Below, piece after piece: positions 16,111-25,319 of a stretch of DNA of 64,000 nucleotides. Source of the DNA: Yoonia vestfoldensis DSM 16212 (lineage in GTDB: Bacteria; Pseudomonadota; Alphaproteobacteria; Rhodobacterales; Rhodobacteraceae); the NCBI RefSeq assembly GCF_000382265.1, contig NZ_KB907974.1:220782-284781 (forward strand), read 5' to 3'. The translations under genes and the position numbers were made by a program. Every line of letters begins with the position of its first letter. Positions within the stretch are counted from its first letter, which is position 1. A model generated the notes under the pieces. That model was given only the letters and a program-made list of their open reading frames with translations, had not been told where the DNA came from and made no database searches.

Positions 16111-17298
16111 ATGTCCGCATCGAACACCGCCCAAAGCTATGGCACCGTCACCAAGACCTTTCACTGGCTGACCGCCCTGCTGATCATCGTCATCGCGCCT
16201 CTGGGCGTGATCGCGAACTGGCTGCCCTATGAGACCGATGCGGAACTCGCGCTGAAGGCACAGCTTTTCTCGGTGCATAAAACGCTGGGCGTGATCGTCT
16301 TTGCCGTCGCACTGGCGCGGATTCTCTGGGCGCTGACCCAGCCCAAGCCCGGCGAACTCAATGCCCACAAAAAGGCGCTGTCGACGGTTGCCGCAGTCGT
16401 TCACTGGACGCTCTACATCAGCCTTGTCGCCGTACCGCTGACGGGCTGGGTGCATCACGCCGCGACCAGCGGTTTCGCGCCAATCTGGCTGCCGATCGGG
16501 CAAGGCCTGCCTTTTGTGCCGGTGTCCGAAACTGTCGCGGAAACCGCTGCGGCCCTGCACTGGCTGTTCAGCAAGATTATGATCGCCTCGATCCTGCTGC
16601 ATATCGCAGGCGCGCTGAAGCATCATGTCATCGACAAGGACGCCACCCTGCGCCGGATGTGGTTCGGCAAGGCCGACGCCCCTGCAACACCCCCGCACAA
16701 AGGCAGCCTTGCCGCGCCTTTTGGGGCCGTGATCGTCTTTGCACTGGCCACGGGTGGTGCCGCGGCGGCGGGCCTGTTCCGCGCGCATGAAATCGTCCCG
16801 ACCGAAGCCCTGGCCGCCGTCGCCTCCGAATGGACCGTCACAGAAGGGCAGATCGGCATCAGTGTCACCCAACTCGGCAGCCCTGTTGCCGGCAGCTTTG
16901 CAGACTGGACCGCCGCGATCAGTTTCGACCCCGACGCGACAGGCGAGGCGGGCACGGTCACAACGACCATTTCCATTACCTCGCTGACACTGGGATCGGT
17001 GACATCGCAGGCGATGGGGGCGGATTTCTTTGACAGCGCGACCCACCCCACCGCGACCTTCACGGGTGTGATTCTCGCTGACGCAGGCAGCTACACCGCC
17101 GACGGCACCCTGACGATCAAAGGCGCCACCGTGCCGGTCAGCTTCCCCTTCGATCTGACGCTCGAAGACGATACCGCCAGGATGTCAGGCGCCCTGACGC
17201 TGGACCGGCGCGATTTCGGGGTCGGCGCGTCGATGGCCGATGAAAGCAGCCTCGGCTTTGCGGTGGATGTCACACTGGCGGTGACCGCGACACGGTAG
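16111..17298 (+). CDS. Cytochrome b561 fused to a YceI domain
   Basis: 395 residues. Residues about 8-185 are a four-helix cytochrome b561 with candidate haem ligands His18, His56, His98 and His150/His164. A linker with a fifth hydrophobic segment (about 203-223) leads to a YceI-like domain (about 235-395), an antiparallel lipocalin-like fold that in other proteins binds polyisoprenoids such as ubiquinone. The start at MSASNTAQSY follows an AAAGGGG box. The fusion suggests a periplasmic quinone- or lipid-handling domain tethered to a membrane electron-transfer module. A secreted stand-alone YceI lies 0.9 kb away on the other strand. Confidence 0.9.
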   Translation: MSASNTAQSYGTVTKTFHWLTALLIIVIAPLGVIANWLPYETDAELALKAQLFSVHKTLGVIVFAVALARILWALTQPKPGELNAHKKALSTVAAVVHWTLYISLVAVPLTGWVHHAATSGFAPIWLPIGQGLPFVPVSETVAETAAALHWLFSKIMIASILLHIAGALKHHVIDKDATLRRMWFGKADAPATPPHKGSLAAPFGAVIVFALATGGAAAAGLFRAHEIVPTEALAAVASEWTVTEGQIGISVTQLGSPVAGSFADWTAAISFDPDATGEAGTVTTTISITSLTLGSVTSQAMGADFFDSATHPTATFTGVILADAGSYTADGTLTIKGATVPVSFPFDLTLEDDTARMSGALTLDRRDFGVGASMADESSLGFAVDVTLAVTATR

Positions 17299-17433
17299 GG
17301 CGGGGTTTTCAGCAACTTTAGACTTGGACTTCGCCAAAACGCCCGATGAATGAGACGGTAGCACCCGCAAACGGTCATGATAGGTGCACTACAGGCGAGC
17401 CACAATGATGCCTCATAGTATTGCCAACCTGCG

Positions 17434-18114
17434 GTGCATAAGCGGGAGGACGACACCATCGCAAAGATACTTGTCCCGACAACTGGCGCGCAAGATTGGC
17501 AGCGGTTCCTAGCCGAACCTGAAAGGCAGTGGAAGCGCGGATACTCTGCGATGGCAGCGGCGCTTTCATGGGAAGCAGCAGACGGCCTGCCTGAAGAGAT
17601 CGCAAATCTGCTAGGCGGGTCCCCAGAGCTATTGCTGGCGATCCCAGAGCACAAAGTTGCCTTGCCTGGAGGCAGACGCGAATCCCAGTGCGATGTGTTT
17701 GCCTTGGCGAGAATTAATTACGAAACGGTCGCAATGGCAGTTGAGGCAAAGGTCAATGAACCCTTTGGTCCGACAGTCGGGGAATGGATGGCCAATGCCA
17801 GTGCAGGCAAAATTCAGCGGATGCAGTTCATTTGCGCCTTGCTGGGCCTGAGCTCGCCCCCACCCCATGACCTGCGCTACCAGCTTTTTCACAGGACAGC
17901 AGCAGCGGTTATTGAGGCAAAGCGGTTCAAGACCGATCAGGCCGCCATGATCGTACAATCATTCTCTCCCGTGCATCGGTGGTTCGCTGACTTTCAAGAC
18001 TTTGTGGCTGTGTTTGGTCTTGAAGCGCAGCCCGATCAGGCTGTGACGTGTCGATTGCCGACGGGAATGCCGTTGATCTTCGGGTGGGCGGTCGGCGCGC
18101 AGGAATTCGTCTGA
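17434..18114 (+). CDS. Uncharacterised protein with PD-(D/E)XK-like signature (DUF6946-like)
   Basis: 226 residues from a GTG at 17434, or 218 if translation starts at an in-frame ATC at 17458. The GTG has no clear ribosome-binding site, while a GGGAGG box sits 8 bases before the ATC, whose product would start xAKILVPTTGAQDWQ. Residues Asp87, Glu104 and Lys106 (C-D-V-F then V-E-A-K) make a D-x(16)-E-x-K pattern like PD-(D/E)XK nucleases, but no nuclease function is shown. It stands alone between the b561 fusion and a bidirectional terminator. The DUF assignment is from memory of the N-terminal pattern. Confidence 0.7.
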   Translation: MHKREDDTIAKILVPTTGAQDWQRFLAEPERQWKRGYSAMAAALSWEAADGLPEEIANLLGGSPELLLAIPEHKVALPGGRRESQCDVFALARINYETVAMAVEAKVNEPFGPTVGEWMANASAGKIQRMQFICALLGLSSPPPHDLRYQLFHRTAAAVIEAKRFKTDQAAMIVQSFSPVHRWFADFQDFVAVFGLEAQPDQAVTCRLPTGMPLIFGWAVGAQEFV

Positions 18115-18145
18115 ACGGAAACCAAATCAAGGAATACCCCAACAA

Positions 18146-18180
18146 AAAAGCCGCACCGGATTGCTCCGGCGCGGCTTTAT
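18146..18180. terminator. Bidirectional terminator
   Basis: AAAGCCGC-CCGGA and TCCGG-GCGGCTTT form a long GC stem with a 4-base loop. A-runs on the left and a T-rich right side give usable U-tracts in both directions. It lies between the convergent PD-(D/E)XK-like gene and the yceI gene. Confidence 0.85.
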
Positions 18181-18199
18181 CTATCGCATTAGGCAGAGC

Positions 18200-18769
18200 T
18201 TACTCAGCCTGCATCGCCTCGATCGAGATCATCACCTGCACTTCGTCGCTGACGAAAGGTGCAAAGGCGCCGACGTTGAAGTCCGAGCGCAGCAGCGTGG
18301 TGGTCGCGTCAAAACCGGCCCAAGGCTTGTTCTCCATCGGGTGCGTGCCCGCCTGGTTCAGCGTGGTGTCCAGCACGACGGCCTTGGTAACGCCGTTCAG
18401 CGTCAGATCGCCAGTGATCAGGGCCGTGGTCTCGCCGGTCACTTCGATGCTGGTCGAGGTGAAAGTGACCATCTCGTCATCGGCGGCGTCAAAGAAATCG
18501 GCGCTCATGAAATGCTCGAAACGGCCTTCCCATCCGGTCAGCATGGTGCGCACCGGGAAAGACACGTTGACCGAGGATGCGGCGGGGTCTTCCTGATCGA
18601 ACACGATCTCGCCTTCAAAGCCCGAGAACATGCCATAGGTGGTCGAGAACCCGAGATGGTCGTAGTTGAATACGATCTGGCTGTGACTTGCGTCGAGGAC
18701 ATAGTTTTCGGCGATGGCGGGGGCGGCAAGAAGCGCAGCAAAGGCTGCGGTGGCAAGGACGTTTTTCAT
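18200..18769 (-). CDS. Secreted YceI family protein
   Basis: 189 residues from MKNVLATAAFAAL. A signal peptide ends at A-P-A-I-A before E-N-Y-V-L-D. The mature part opens with L-D-x-x-H-S-Q-I-V-F, the usual YceI opening, and keeps F-S-G-F-E-G and the F-F-D-A-A-D segment. YceI proteins are periplasmic lipocalin-like binders of isoprenoid lipids. Nearby is a b561 protein carrying its own YceI domain, so both may act in one quinone-related function. Confidence 0.92.
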   Translation of the reverse strand: MKNVLATAAFAALLAAPAIAENYVLDASHSQIVFNYDHLGFSTTYGMFSGFEGEIVFDQEDPAASSVNVSFPVRTMLTGWEGRFEHFMSADFFDAADDEMVTFTSTSIEVTGETTALITGDLTLNGVTKAVVLDTTLNQAGTHPMENKPWAGFDATTTLLRSDFNVGAFAPFVSDEVQVMISIEAMQAE

Positions 18770-18867
18770 GGGACACTCCAATGGTTCAAGATGCGTCCTA
18801 TAAGCCGGTTCGCCCCCCGATCCTCAATTCCGCAAATCCGAACACGACCTGTTCGACGGCATGAACC

Positions 18868-19434
18868 TCAGGCCAGTCGCGCCTGCGGATCGCCCAGCAC
18901 ATCGCGCGCGACACGGTCCTGCAATGCGCCAAGCTGCGCATGAGGCCCCTTGGCAAGGCAGATGGACAGCCCAGTGTCGTGATCCTGCACCACCAGCATC
19001 GCGCCGTCGCTTTCGTCATCGTCCTGCATGAAGGCAGCGGTCATCGCGGCAAAGTCATGCGTGCCGACCGTCGTAGGCCGCCCGGCGCGGTTGCGGATCA
19101 CTTCGCGGATTTCGCGGGCGCTAGTGTCGATATGTACCTCTGTCTGGGTGCCGCGACTGGCGAACCACAACAAATACGCCGCAGCCGCCCCGAACAGCAC
19201 CGCCGCCGCCACGCGGAACGGCGACAGTTCCGCGCCAAAAACCAGCGGCGACAGCGCGATGATGCCCACTGCCGCAATCAGAAACCCGACGCCCAGCAAA
19301 AAAGAGGCCGATTGCAGCATCACGAATCCCAGGGATTCGCCTTTGTCGCTACGGATGATATAGCCCCAATAGGCATCTTCGACGCTGAAAGGCGGTTTCG
19401 GCTTGAAAAAGCCCGTGATCTTGCGGTCAGCCAT
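18868..19434 (-). CDS. Two-span membrane protein of unknown function
   Basis: 188 residues from MADRKITGFFKPK. Two adjacent transmembrane helices (about 37-62 and 70-92) are followed by a cytoplasmic domain of roughly 95 residues with H-I-D-T-S-A-R-E-I-R-E-V-I-R-N-R, which reads like a small PH-like or DUF domain. A longer frame upstream (to 19500) is less likely. It stands alone between yceI and the ribosomal operon. I do not recognise a named family. Confidence 0.7.
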   Translation of the reverse strand: MADRKITGFFKPKPPFSVEDAYWGYIIRSDKGESLGFVMLQSASFLLGVGFLIAAVGIIALSPLVFGAELSPFRVAAAVLFGAAAAYLLWFASRGTQTEVHIDTSAREIREVIRNRAGRPTTVGTHDFAAMTAAFMQDDDESDGAMLVVQDHDTGLSICLAKGPHAQLGALQDRVARDVLGDPQARLA

Positions 19435-19635
19435 CGGTCGTCGTTCCTGTTTGCGCTGCGTCGTTAGCGCTAAAAGACGACGAGAAATGGGCAACAGCAA
19501 GGCCCGCCCGCGAAATTATGCGTTTCCCCCACGGATCGTTGCAAAACAGGCCGCCAAGGCTTGCATCGCGGGCCAGCCTGCGTATAAGGCCGCATCCTTC
19601 TGCGATTATTATGAACCGCGCAGACTCTCGTGGAT

Positions 19636-19658
19636 GGGGTGCAGAAGGTCACTGCCCC
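19636..19658 (+). promoter_or_regulatory. Hairpin in the rpsF leader
   Basis: GGGGTGCAG and CTGCCCC, with a bulged T, form a stem 38 bases before the rpsF start. Bacterial rpsF leaders often contain a structure bound by S6-S18 for autoregulation, but the conserved CCG bulge of that motif is not clearly present, so this is only a candidate. The rest of 19435-19635 shows no other clear signal. Confidence 0.3.
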
Positions 19659-19696
19659 GTCCTTTGAAATGCGCCGAGAAAAGAACTGGAGTATGC

Positions 19697-20077
19697 ATGC
19701 CACTGTATGAGCATGTGATGATTGCGCGTCAGGACTTGTCCAACACGCAAGCCGAAGCCCTGATCGAACATTTCGGAACCGTTCTTGCCGACAACGGCGG
19801 CAAGTTGCTGGAAAACGAATATTGGGGCGTCAAGACGATGGCCTACAAGATCAACAAGAACCGCAAGGGCCATTATGCCCTGCTGCGTACCGATGCGCCC
19901 GCACCGGCGATCCAGGAAATGGAACGCTTGATGCGCCTGCATGATGACGTCATGCGTGTGCTGACCATCAAGGTCGACGCCCACGAAGACGGCCCATCCG
20001 TGCAGATGCAAAAGCGCGAAGAACGCGGTGACCGGGGCGACCGCCCTGACCGTGGCGAACGCCGCGAACGTCGTTGA
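19697..20077 (+). CDS. rpsF: 30S ribosomal protein S6
   Basis: 126 residues from MPLYEHVMIARQDLS. The S6 core (Y-E-H-V-M-I-A-R, the L-x-E-N-E-Y-W-G-V-K strand and the M-A-Y-K-I-N-K-N segment) is followed by a charged Arg/Asp/Gly-rich tail typical of alphaproteobacterial S6. A GAG box precedes the ATG. It leads the conserved rpsF-rpsR-rplI operon; S6 binds S18 on the 30S platform. Confidence 0.97.
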   Translation: MPLYEHVMIARQDLSNTQAEALIEHFGTVLADNGGKLLENEYWGVKTMAYKINKNRKGHYALLRTDAPAPAIQEMERLMRLHDDVMRVLTIKVDAHEDGPSVQMQKREERGDRGDRPDRGERRERR

Positions 20078-20096
20078 TCAGTAAAGGATAGCAATC

Positions 20097-20324
20097 ATGG
20101 CAACCAAACCATTCTTCCGCCGCCGCAAGTCCGATCCGTTCGAAGGCGATGACGCGCCAAAGATCGACTACAAGGACACACGCACCCTGCAGCGCTATAT
20201 CTCCGAGCGCGGCAAGATCGTACCCGCCCGCATCACCGCTGTCGGTGCCAAGAACCAGCGCGCCCTCGCCCGTGCGATCAAGCGTGCCCGGTTCCTTGCC
20301 CTGCTGCCATACGCTGTAAAGTAA
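20097..20324 (+). CDS. rpsR: 30S ribosomal protein S18
   Basis: 75 residues. The core [19 protein letters not shown] and [18 protein letters not shown] are diagnostic of S18. It lies 19 bp after rpsF and 9 bp before rplI, with a GGATAG box before the ATG. S18 pairs with S6 in the 30S subunit. Confidence 0.98.
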   Translation: MATKPFFRRRKSDPFEGDDAPKIDYKDTRTLQRYISERGKIVPARITAVGAKNQRALARAIKRARFLALLPYAVK

Positions 20325-20333
20325 GGACATATC

Positions 20334-20921
20334 ATGGATATCATTCTTCTCGAACGCGTGGCAAAGCTGGGTCAGATGGGCGAAGTCGTGTCTGTCAAGG
20401 ACGGCTATGCCCGCAACTATCTGCTGCCACAGGGCAAGGCCCTGCGCGTGAACGCCGCCAATATGGCGCGTTTCGAGGCTGAAAAGGCCCAGATGGAAGC
20501 CCGCAACCTCGAAACCAAGAAAGAAGCGCAAGCTCTGGCCGAAAAGCTGGACGGCCAGCGTTTCGTCATCATCCGGTCCGCGTCGGACGGTGGTGCGCTT
20601 TACGGGTCGGTCACGCCGCGCGATGCGGCTGAAGCGGCCACAATGGCCGGGTTCTCGGTGAACAAAGGGCAGATCGTGCTGACCGGCGCAATCAAGGACC
20701 TGGGCCTGCATGACGTGCTGGTCAACCTGCACCCCGAAGTCGATGCCAAGATCACGCTGAACGTCGCCCGTTCCGCTGAAGAGGCAGAGCTTCAGGAAGC
20801 CGGTAAATCCATCGCCGAACTGGCCGCCGAAGAAGAGGCAGCTGCCGACTTCGAGATCCAGGAATTGTTCGACGACATCGGCGGCGCTGCCGACGAATTC
20901 GGCGACGACGACCGCGGCTAA
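20334..20921 (+). CDS. rplI: 50S ribosomal protein L9
   Basis: 195 residues, longer than the roughly 150 of E. coli because of an acidic C-terminal extension (about 155-195) common in alphaproteobacteria. The N-terminal [22 protein letters not shown] block is diagnostic. It is the last gene of the operon and is followed by a strong terminator. Confidence 0.98.
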   Translation: MDIILLERVAKLGQMGEVVSVKDGYARNYLLPQGKALRVNAANMARFEAEKAQMEARNLETKKEAQALAEKLDGQRFVIIRSASDGGALYGSVTPRDAAEAATMAGFSVNKGQIVLTGAIKDLGLHDVLVNLHPEVDAKITLNVARSAEEAELQEAGKSIAELAAEEEAAADFEIQELFDDIGGAADEFGDDDRG

Positions 20922-20941
20922 GCCCCGGCGACACGGAATTG

Positions 20942-20976
20942 AAAAGGGCCGCGGCATATGCCAGCGGCCCTTTTTG
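20942..20976 (+). terminator. Terminator after rplI
   Basis: AAAAGGGCCGC and GCGGCCCTTTTT form an 11-bp stem around GGCATATGCCA, which can itself pair, followed by a T-run. It closes the rpsF operon, 20 bases after the L9 stop, and can also serve the convergent gene at 20997. Confidence 0.92.
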
Positions 20977-20996
20977 TTGTCCTGCGCCCTGCCCGT

Positions 20997-21476
20997 TCAG
21001 CGGTCGAATGTTTCCAACTTCAGCGTCGCATCGCAGTAAGCACCGTCATAGGTGCCGATCCAGATATCGATCCGGCCGTCCGCAGGCTGCGTCAGGGTGA
21101 TCAGCGGATCAAGATTGCCGTTGTCGTCGTCATCATAATACCAGTTGGCCGACGCGGTGTTGATCAACAGGGCCGCATCGCATTTGCTGACCACGCTGAC
21201 CACCAGCCGGTAAGGCTGCATACCCGACAGCTGGAACGAGAAATCCGGCGATGCGGGAAAGAACCCCGATCCGACATCAGAGCCCGGCCTGATCTGCGGG
21301 CAATCGCCCAACGCATGTTGGCCGCCCGCCACAACATTGAATTGCGCGGGCGCATAAAGCTGCTGGCCTGTCGCCTGATAGGATTGCTGTGGCGGAATCG
21401 TGAAATCAGGGCAAGCCATCGCCGCCGTTCCGCTTGCGCCGCTCAGAACCGCCGCCCATAAAACTCGTCTAAACAT
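20997..21476 (-). CDS. Secreted protein of unknown function
   Basis: 159 residues from MFRRVLWAAVLSGASG. A signal peptide probably ends at A-A-M-A before C-P-D-F. The mature part has four or five cysteines and an acidic turn D-D-D-D-N-G-N-L-D-P that could bind calcium, then the block I-D-I-W-I-G-T-Y-D-G. The latter resembles C-terminal tails of secreted Rhodobacterales proteins, but I do not recognise the family. It is a single gene between the L9 operon and tig. Confidence 0.75.
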   Translation of the reverse strand: MFRRVLWAAVLSGASGTAAMACPDFTIPPQQSYQATGQQLYAPAQFNVVAGGQHALGDCPQIRPGSDVGSGFFPASPDFSFQLSGMQPYRLVVSVVSKCDAALLINTASANWYYDDDDNGNLDPLITLTQPADGRIDIWIGTYDGAYCDATLKLETFDR

Positions 21477-21584
21477 GCTGGTGAACCTCCAAATGCACGC
21501 CTTCACATATATGTGATCCTGCGATTCGATAACGGAGAATCTGCGCCCGATTTGCGGTGGCTTTGTGTCGGCCGACCTGCCAAC

Positions 21585-21612
21585 AAAAAAGGGCGCCCGC
21601 AGGCGCCCTTGT
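21585..21612 (-). terminator. Terminator after tig
   Basis: On the minus strand AAGGGCGCC-TGC-GGGCGCCCTT is followed by a T-run: a 9- to 10-bp GC stem with a 3-base loop. It begins 23 bases after the trigger factor stop. Confidence 0.92.
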
Positions 21613-21634
21613 CAGTCACCGCAGTGGGCGGCGC

Positions 21635-22966
21635 TTATTCTTCTTCCAGCTTCTCGACCGCTTTTTGCAGGTCTTCCTTGCTGACTTCTTTTTCCGTCAC
21701 GGTTGCAGCCGCGAAGATATGGTCGACGACCTTGTCCTCGAACAACGGCGCCTGCAACTGCTGACGGAACTGCGCGTTCTGCTGCACAAATTCAAAGAAC
21801 TGGCGTTCCTGGCCGGGATATTGCCGCGCCTGGTTCATGATCGCCTGGGTCATTTCCTGATCGGTGACCTTCACCTCGGCCTTCTGGCCGATATCTGCCA
21901 ACAACAGGCCCAGCTTCACGCGGCGTTCTGCCAGTGATTTATGCTCGTCCGTGGGCGTGATCTCGGGGTGGTCATGGCCGTGGACATCGGGGTTTTCCTC
22001 GTGCCACAGCTGGTGCGCGATCTGGTTGGCTTCGGCCTCGACCAAGGCTTTGGGCAGGTCAAAGCTGACCTCGCCATCGAGCGCATCCAGAAGCGCACGC
22101 TTGGCCAGCGCACGGGACGCGCCGCTGTACTCGGCTTCCAGACGATCGGCGATCTGGGTCTTGAGCGCGGCCAGATCCTCGGCCCCGAATTTCTTGGCCA
22201 GCTCGTCGTTGATCTCGGGCGCTTTGGGCGCGCGGACTTCCTTGATGGTGCAGGTGAACACCGCCTTCTTACCGGCAAGATGTTCGGCCTGATATTCCTC
22301 CGGGAAGGTGACTTCCACATCCTTGACGTCGCCGGCCTTGACCTTCAGCAGGCCATCTTCAAACCCGGGAATGAAGGAGTTGGACCCCAGCACCAGCGGA
22401 TAATCCTCGGCGGTGCCGCCTTCGAAGGCTTCACCATCGACCTTGCCCACAAAATCCAGAACGACCTGATCGTCCTTTTTCGCCTGGGTTTTCTTGGCCT
22501 CGTAGGTCACGGCCTGCGGCGATGCGGCAAGATTGTCCAGCGCTTCCTGCACGGCGGCCTCATCAGCCTTCACGACCATCCGCTCCAGCGTGATCTTGGC
22601 GAAATCTACGGCCGGAATATCGGGCAGCTTTTCATAGGATACATCGACCTGCACGTCGTCGCCCGGCTTCCAGTCGGGGTTCGACATCTTCATCTCTGGC
22701 TGGCCCGCGGGGCGGTCACCGGTCGCGTCCAGATGGTCGCGCACGGCGCTGTCGATGCTGTCCTGCATCGCTTCGCCCATCAGGCGGTCGCCATATTGCT
22801 TGCGCAGCAGGGCCATCGGGACCTTGCCCTTGCGAAAGCCTTTCATCTCGATGGTTGGCTGGGCTTCTTTGAGCTTTTCTTCAACCTTCGCGTCCAGTTC
22901 CGCCGCGGTGACGGTGATGGCATAGCCGCGCTTGAGGCCTTCGTTCAGGGTCTCGGTGACCTGCAT
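21635..22966 (-). CDS. tig: Trigger factor, ribosome-associated chaperone and PPIase
   Basis: 443 residues from [15 protein letters not shown]. The ribosome-binding signature G-F-R-K-G-K-V-P lies at about 43-50, the FKBP-type PPIase domain around 150-245 ([12 protein letters not shown]), and a helical C-terminal chaperone domain follows. The frame is open further upstream, but that part is a translation of the tRNA-Leu gene and is not coding. It binds nascent chains at the ribosome exit. Confidence 0.97.
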   Translation of the reverse strand: MQVTETLNEGLKRGYAITVTAAELDAKVEEKLKEAQPTIEMKGFRKGKVPMALLRKQYGDRLMGEAMQDSIDSAVRDHLDATGDRPAGQPEMKMSNPDWKPGDDVQVDVSYEKLPDIPAVDFAKITLERMVVKADEAAVQEALDNLAASPQAVTYEAKKTQAKKDDQVVLDFVGKVDGEAFEGGTAEDYPLVLGSNSFIPGFEDGLLKVKAGDVKDVEVTFPEEYQAEHLAGKKAVFTCTIKEVRAPKAPEINDELAKKFGAEDLAALKTQIADRLEAEYSGASRALAKRALLDALDGEVSFDLPKALVEAEANQIAHQLWHEENPDVHGHDHPEITPTDEHKSLAERRVKLGLLLADIGQKAEVKVTDQEMTQAIMNQARQYPGQERQFFEFVQQNAQFRQQLQAPLFEDKVVDHIFAAATVTEKEVSKEDLQKAVEKLEEE

Positions 22967-22989
22967 GTGCTGTCCTTTTTTCACTACCT

Positions 22990-23074
22990 TGGTGCGGGTG
23001 GAGGGACTTGAACCCCCACGCCTTGCGGCGCCAGAACCTAAATCTGGTGCGTCTACCAATTTCGCCACACCCGC
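22990..23074 (-). tRNA. tRNA-Leu (UAG anticodon)
   Basis: 85 bases including an encoded CCA. Acceptor arms GCGGGTG and CACCCGC pair, the T-arm contains GGTTCAAGTCC, and the anticodon stem CCAGA/TCTGG encloses TTTAGGT with anticodon TAG, reading CUA. A variable arm of class II type (CGCCGCAAGGCGT region) fits leucine. It lies between nnrD and tig on the same strand, 24 bp upstream of the tig start, so it may be cotranscribed with tig. Confidence 0.96.
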
Positions 23075-23080
23075 ATGATC

Positions 23081-23110
23081 AAAAGGGGCAGGTTTTCAGG
23101 CCTGCCCCAC
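23081..23110 (-). terminator. Terminator after nnrD
   Basis: On the minus strand GGGGCAGG and CCTGCCCC form a perfect 8-bp stem around CCTGAAAA, followed by TTTTGAT. It lies between the nnrD stop and the tRNA-Leu gene. Confidence 0.85.
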
Positions 23111-23185
23111 GTTGGGCGCTGTCTAGCAAAGCTGGTGACGGGATGCGAGAGGAAAAATGGCCTTTATTCCGCAGGCTGCAAAGGC

Positions 23186-24739
23186 TCAGACGCCAAGATC
23201 GCGCAGCACCTGCGGCAGCATCTCGTGCAAGTCTTCGGCGATCAGCCCCGGCCCGAAGGCCAGCGCGCAGGATGCATGCAGAAAAGCCCCCGTCGTCGCA
23301 GCCGCCAGCGGCGCGAATCCCCGCGCCAAAAGGCCCGTGATGATCCCCGCCAGCACATCCCCCGACCCTGCCGTCGCCAACCACGGCGCGCTGCGCGCAT
23401 AGACAGCGCCATGGACAAAGCATCGCCCCGACGGATCGGCAATCACCGTGTCCGGCCCCTTGCGCAGCACGACACAGCCCGCCCGCACCGCCGCCGTACG
23501 TACGGCATCGACGCGCGACAACGCCCCATCGGCCAGATCGGGAAACACCCGCGCGAATTCGCCGTCATGCGGGGTCAGCACGCAACTCTCGTGCAAGGCG
23601 TCAAACAGGTCGCCATCGCCCGCGGTGAGGGTCAGCGCATCGGCATCCAGCACCAGGGCAAGCCCGTCACAGGCCAGCGCCGCCGCCAGCAGATCACGCT
23701 CGCGCGGTCCCAGGCCCAGCCCAGGCCCCAGACATAGCGCCGCGATCCGCTTGTCTGCGACCAACCCGGCAAGCCCCGCTGCATCCGCCACTTGTCGCAG
23801 CATCACCGCGTTGAGTTGCGCCGCGTTCTCGTCCACGGCATCGGCAGGACAGCCAAGCGTCACCGCGCCCGCCCCGATCCGCAATGCGGCCCTTGCGGCC
23901 AAGCGCCCCGCGCCACCTTGGCCCGCCCCGCCCGCCAGCACCAGCGCATGGCCATGGCTGTATTTGTGCCCCTGCCCTTTGCTCAGCCGCGCGATCACCC
24001 GCGGCCGCAGGACGTCAACCAGCGTGACGGCATCCGCAGCAAGCGGTGCGCGAAACGGCGCAATACCGATATCGGCCACCACCAACCGCCCGCAATAGTC
24101 CGGCCCTTCTGCCAGATAATGCCCCAGCTTGGGACTGTCGAAGGTCACCGTCAGCGCCGCGCGCGGCACAGGCCCCAGCGCCAGACCACTGTCCGCAGAG
24201 AGCCCCGACGGCAGATCGACCGCCACCAGCCGCGACAGGTCCATCGCCGCCAGACAGGCCACGATATCACGCACGTCCCCCGTCAAAGGCCGCGACAGCC
24301 CCGTCCCGAACAGCGCATCGACATGCAGATCGGCCTCCGCCAGCCCCTGTAACGCCTCTGCCGTCAGCGGTTGCACCGGACCGAGCGCGCGCCACAGCGC
24401 CTCGTTCGCGCGCGCGTCAGGCGCGCCTGCCCCTGCCAGCGCCAGCAGATCCACCTGCCAGCCCGCCGCGTGCAGCAGACGCGCCACGACATATCCGTCA
24501 CCGCCATTATTGCCGGGACCGCACAACACGACGGCCCGTCCTTTCATCTTTGGAGCAGAAATATCCCGGGGGTCCGGGGGCTGGCCCCCGGCTGCCGTCA
24601 GGTCCGGCCAGGTCGTAAGGATCGCGTCCACCACCCCCCGACCGGCCCGCGCCATCAGGTCGAGCCCGGTCAGGACCCCGCCCGTCATCGCCGCAGCTTC
24701 AATGGCGGCCATCTGGGCTTGTGTCAGCAAATGCGTCAT
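23186..24739 (-). CDS. nnr: Bifunctional NAD(P)H-hydrate repair enzyme (epimerase plus dehydratase)
   Basis: 517 residues from MTHLLTQAQMAAIEA. The N-terminal half is the YjeF_N epimerase with C-G-P-G-N-N-G-G-D-G-Y-V-V-A-R near 73-87. The C-terminal half is the ribokinase-like ADP-dependent dehydratase with T-A-G-S-G-D-V-L-A-G-I near its end. The enzyme repairs hydrated NADH and NADPH. Residues about 49-66 (A-A-G-G-Q-P-P-D-P-R-D-I-S-A-P-K-M-K) look inserted: they are encoded by a palindromic repeat element, in frame, between the first helix and the G-R-A-V-V-L-C-G strand. Confidence 0.93.
   Translation of the reverse strand: MTHLLTQAQMAAIEAAAMTGGVLTGLDLMARAGRGVVDAILTTWPDLTAAGGQPPDPRDISAPKMKGRAVVLCGPGNNGGDGYVVARLLHAAGWQVDLLALAGAGAPDARANEALWRALGPVQPLTAEALQGLAEADLHVDALFGTGLSRPLTGDVRDIVACLAAMDLSRLVAVDLPSGLSADSGLALGPVPRAALTVTFDSPKLGHYLAEGPDYCGRLVVADIGIAPFRAPLAADAVTLVDVLRPRVIARLSKGQGHKYSHGHALVLAGGAGQGGAGRLAARAALRIGAGAVTLGCPADAVDENAAQLNAVMLRQVADAAGLAGLVADKRIAALCLGPGLGLGPRERDLLAAALACDGLALVLDADALTLTAGDGDLFDALHESCVLTPHDGEFARVFPDLADGALSRVDAVRTAAVRAGCVVLRKGPDTVIADPSGRCFVHGAVYARSAPWLATAGSGDVLAGIITGLLARGFAPLAAATTGAFLHASCALAFGPGLIAEDLHEMLPQVLRDLGV
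24541..24600. repeat. REP-like palindromic element inside nnr
   Basis: On the coding (minus) strand this reads a G/C palindrome GGGGGCCAGCCCCC, then CCCCGGGATATTTCTG and an A/G-rich end. A G-rich palindrome joined to a G-A-T-A-T-T-T segment and a purine-rich tail is a pattern I associate with intergenic repeats of Rhodobacterales. It resembles the outer arm of the element at 9425-9517 in part (GGGAGTATTTGGAG). It lies within codons of nnr without breaking the frame. Confidence 0.65.
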
Positions 24740-25250
<511 letters not shown>

Positions 25251-25319
25251 CACCGCTTGCCGCCGCCCGGTCGGGCGATCGCCAAGCAAAACCGAGATAC
25301 TACAGAAAGGTGCCCTAGA

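Noticed and set aside
22967..23068. Extended N-terminus of trigger factor reading [18 protein letters not shown]
   Set aside because: This is the well-known translation of a tRNA-Leu gene on the same strand; the real tig start is at 22966.
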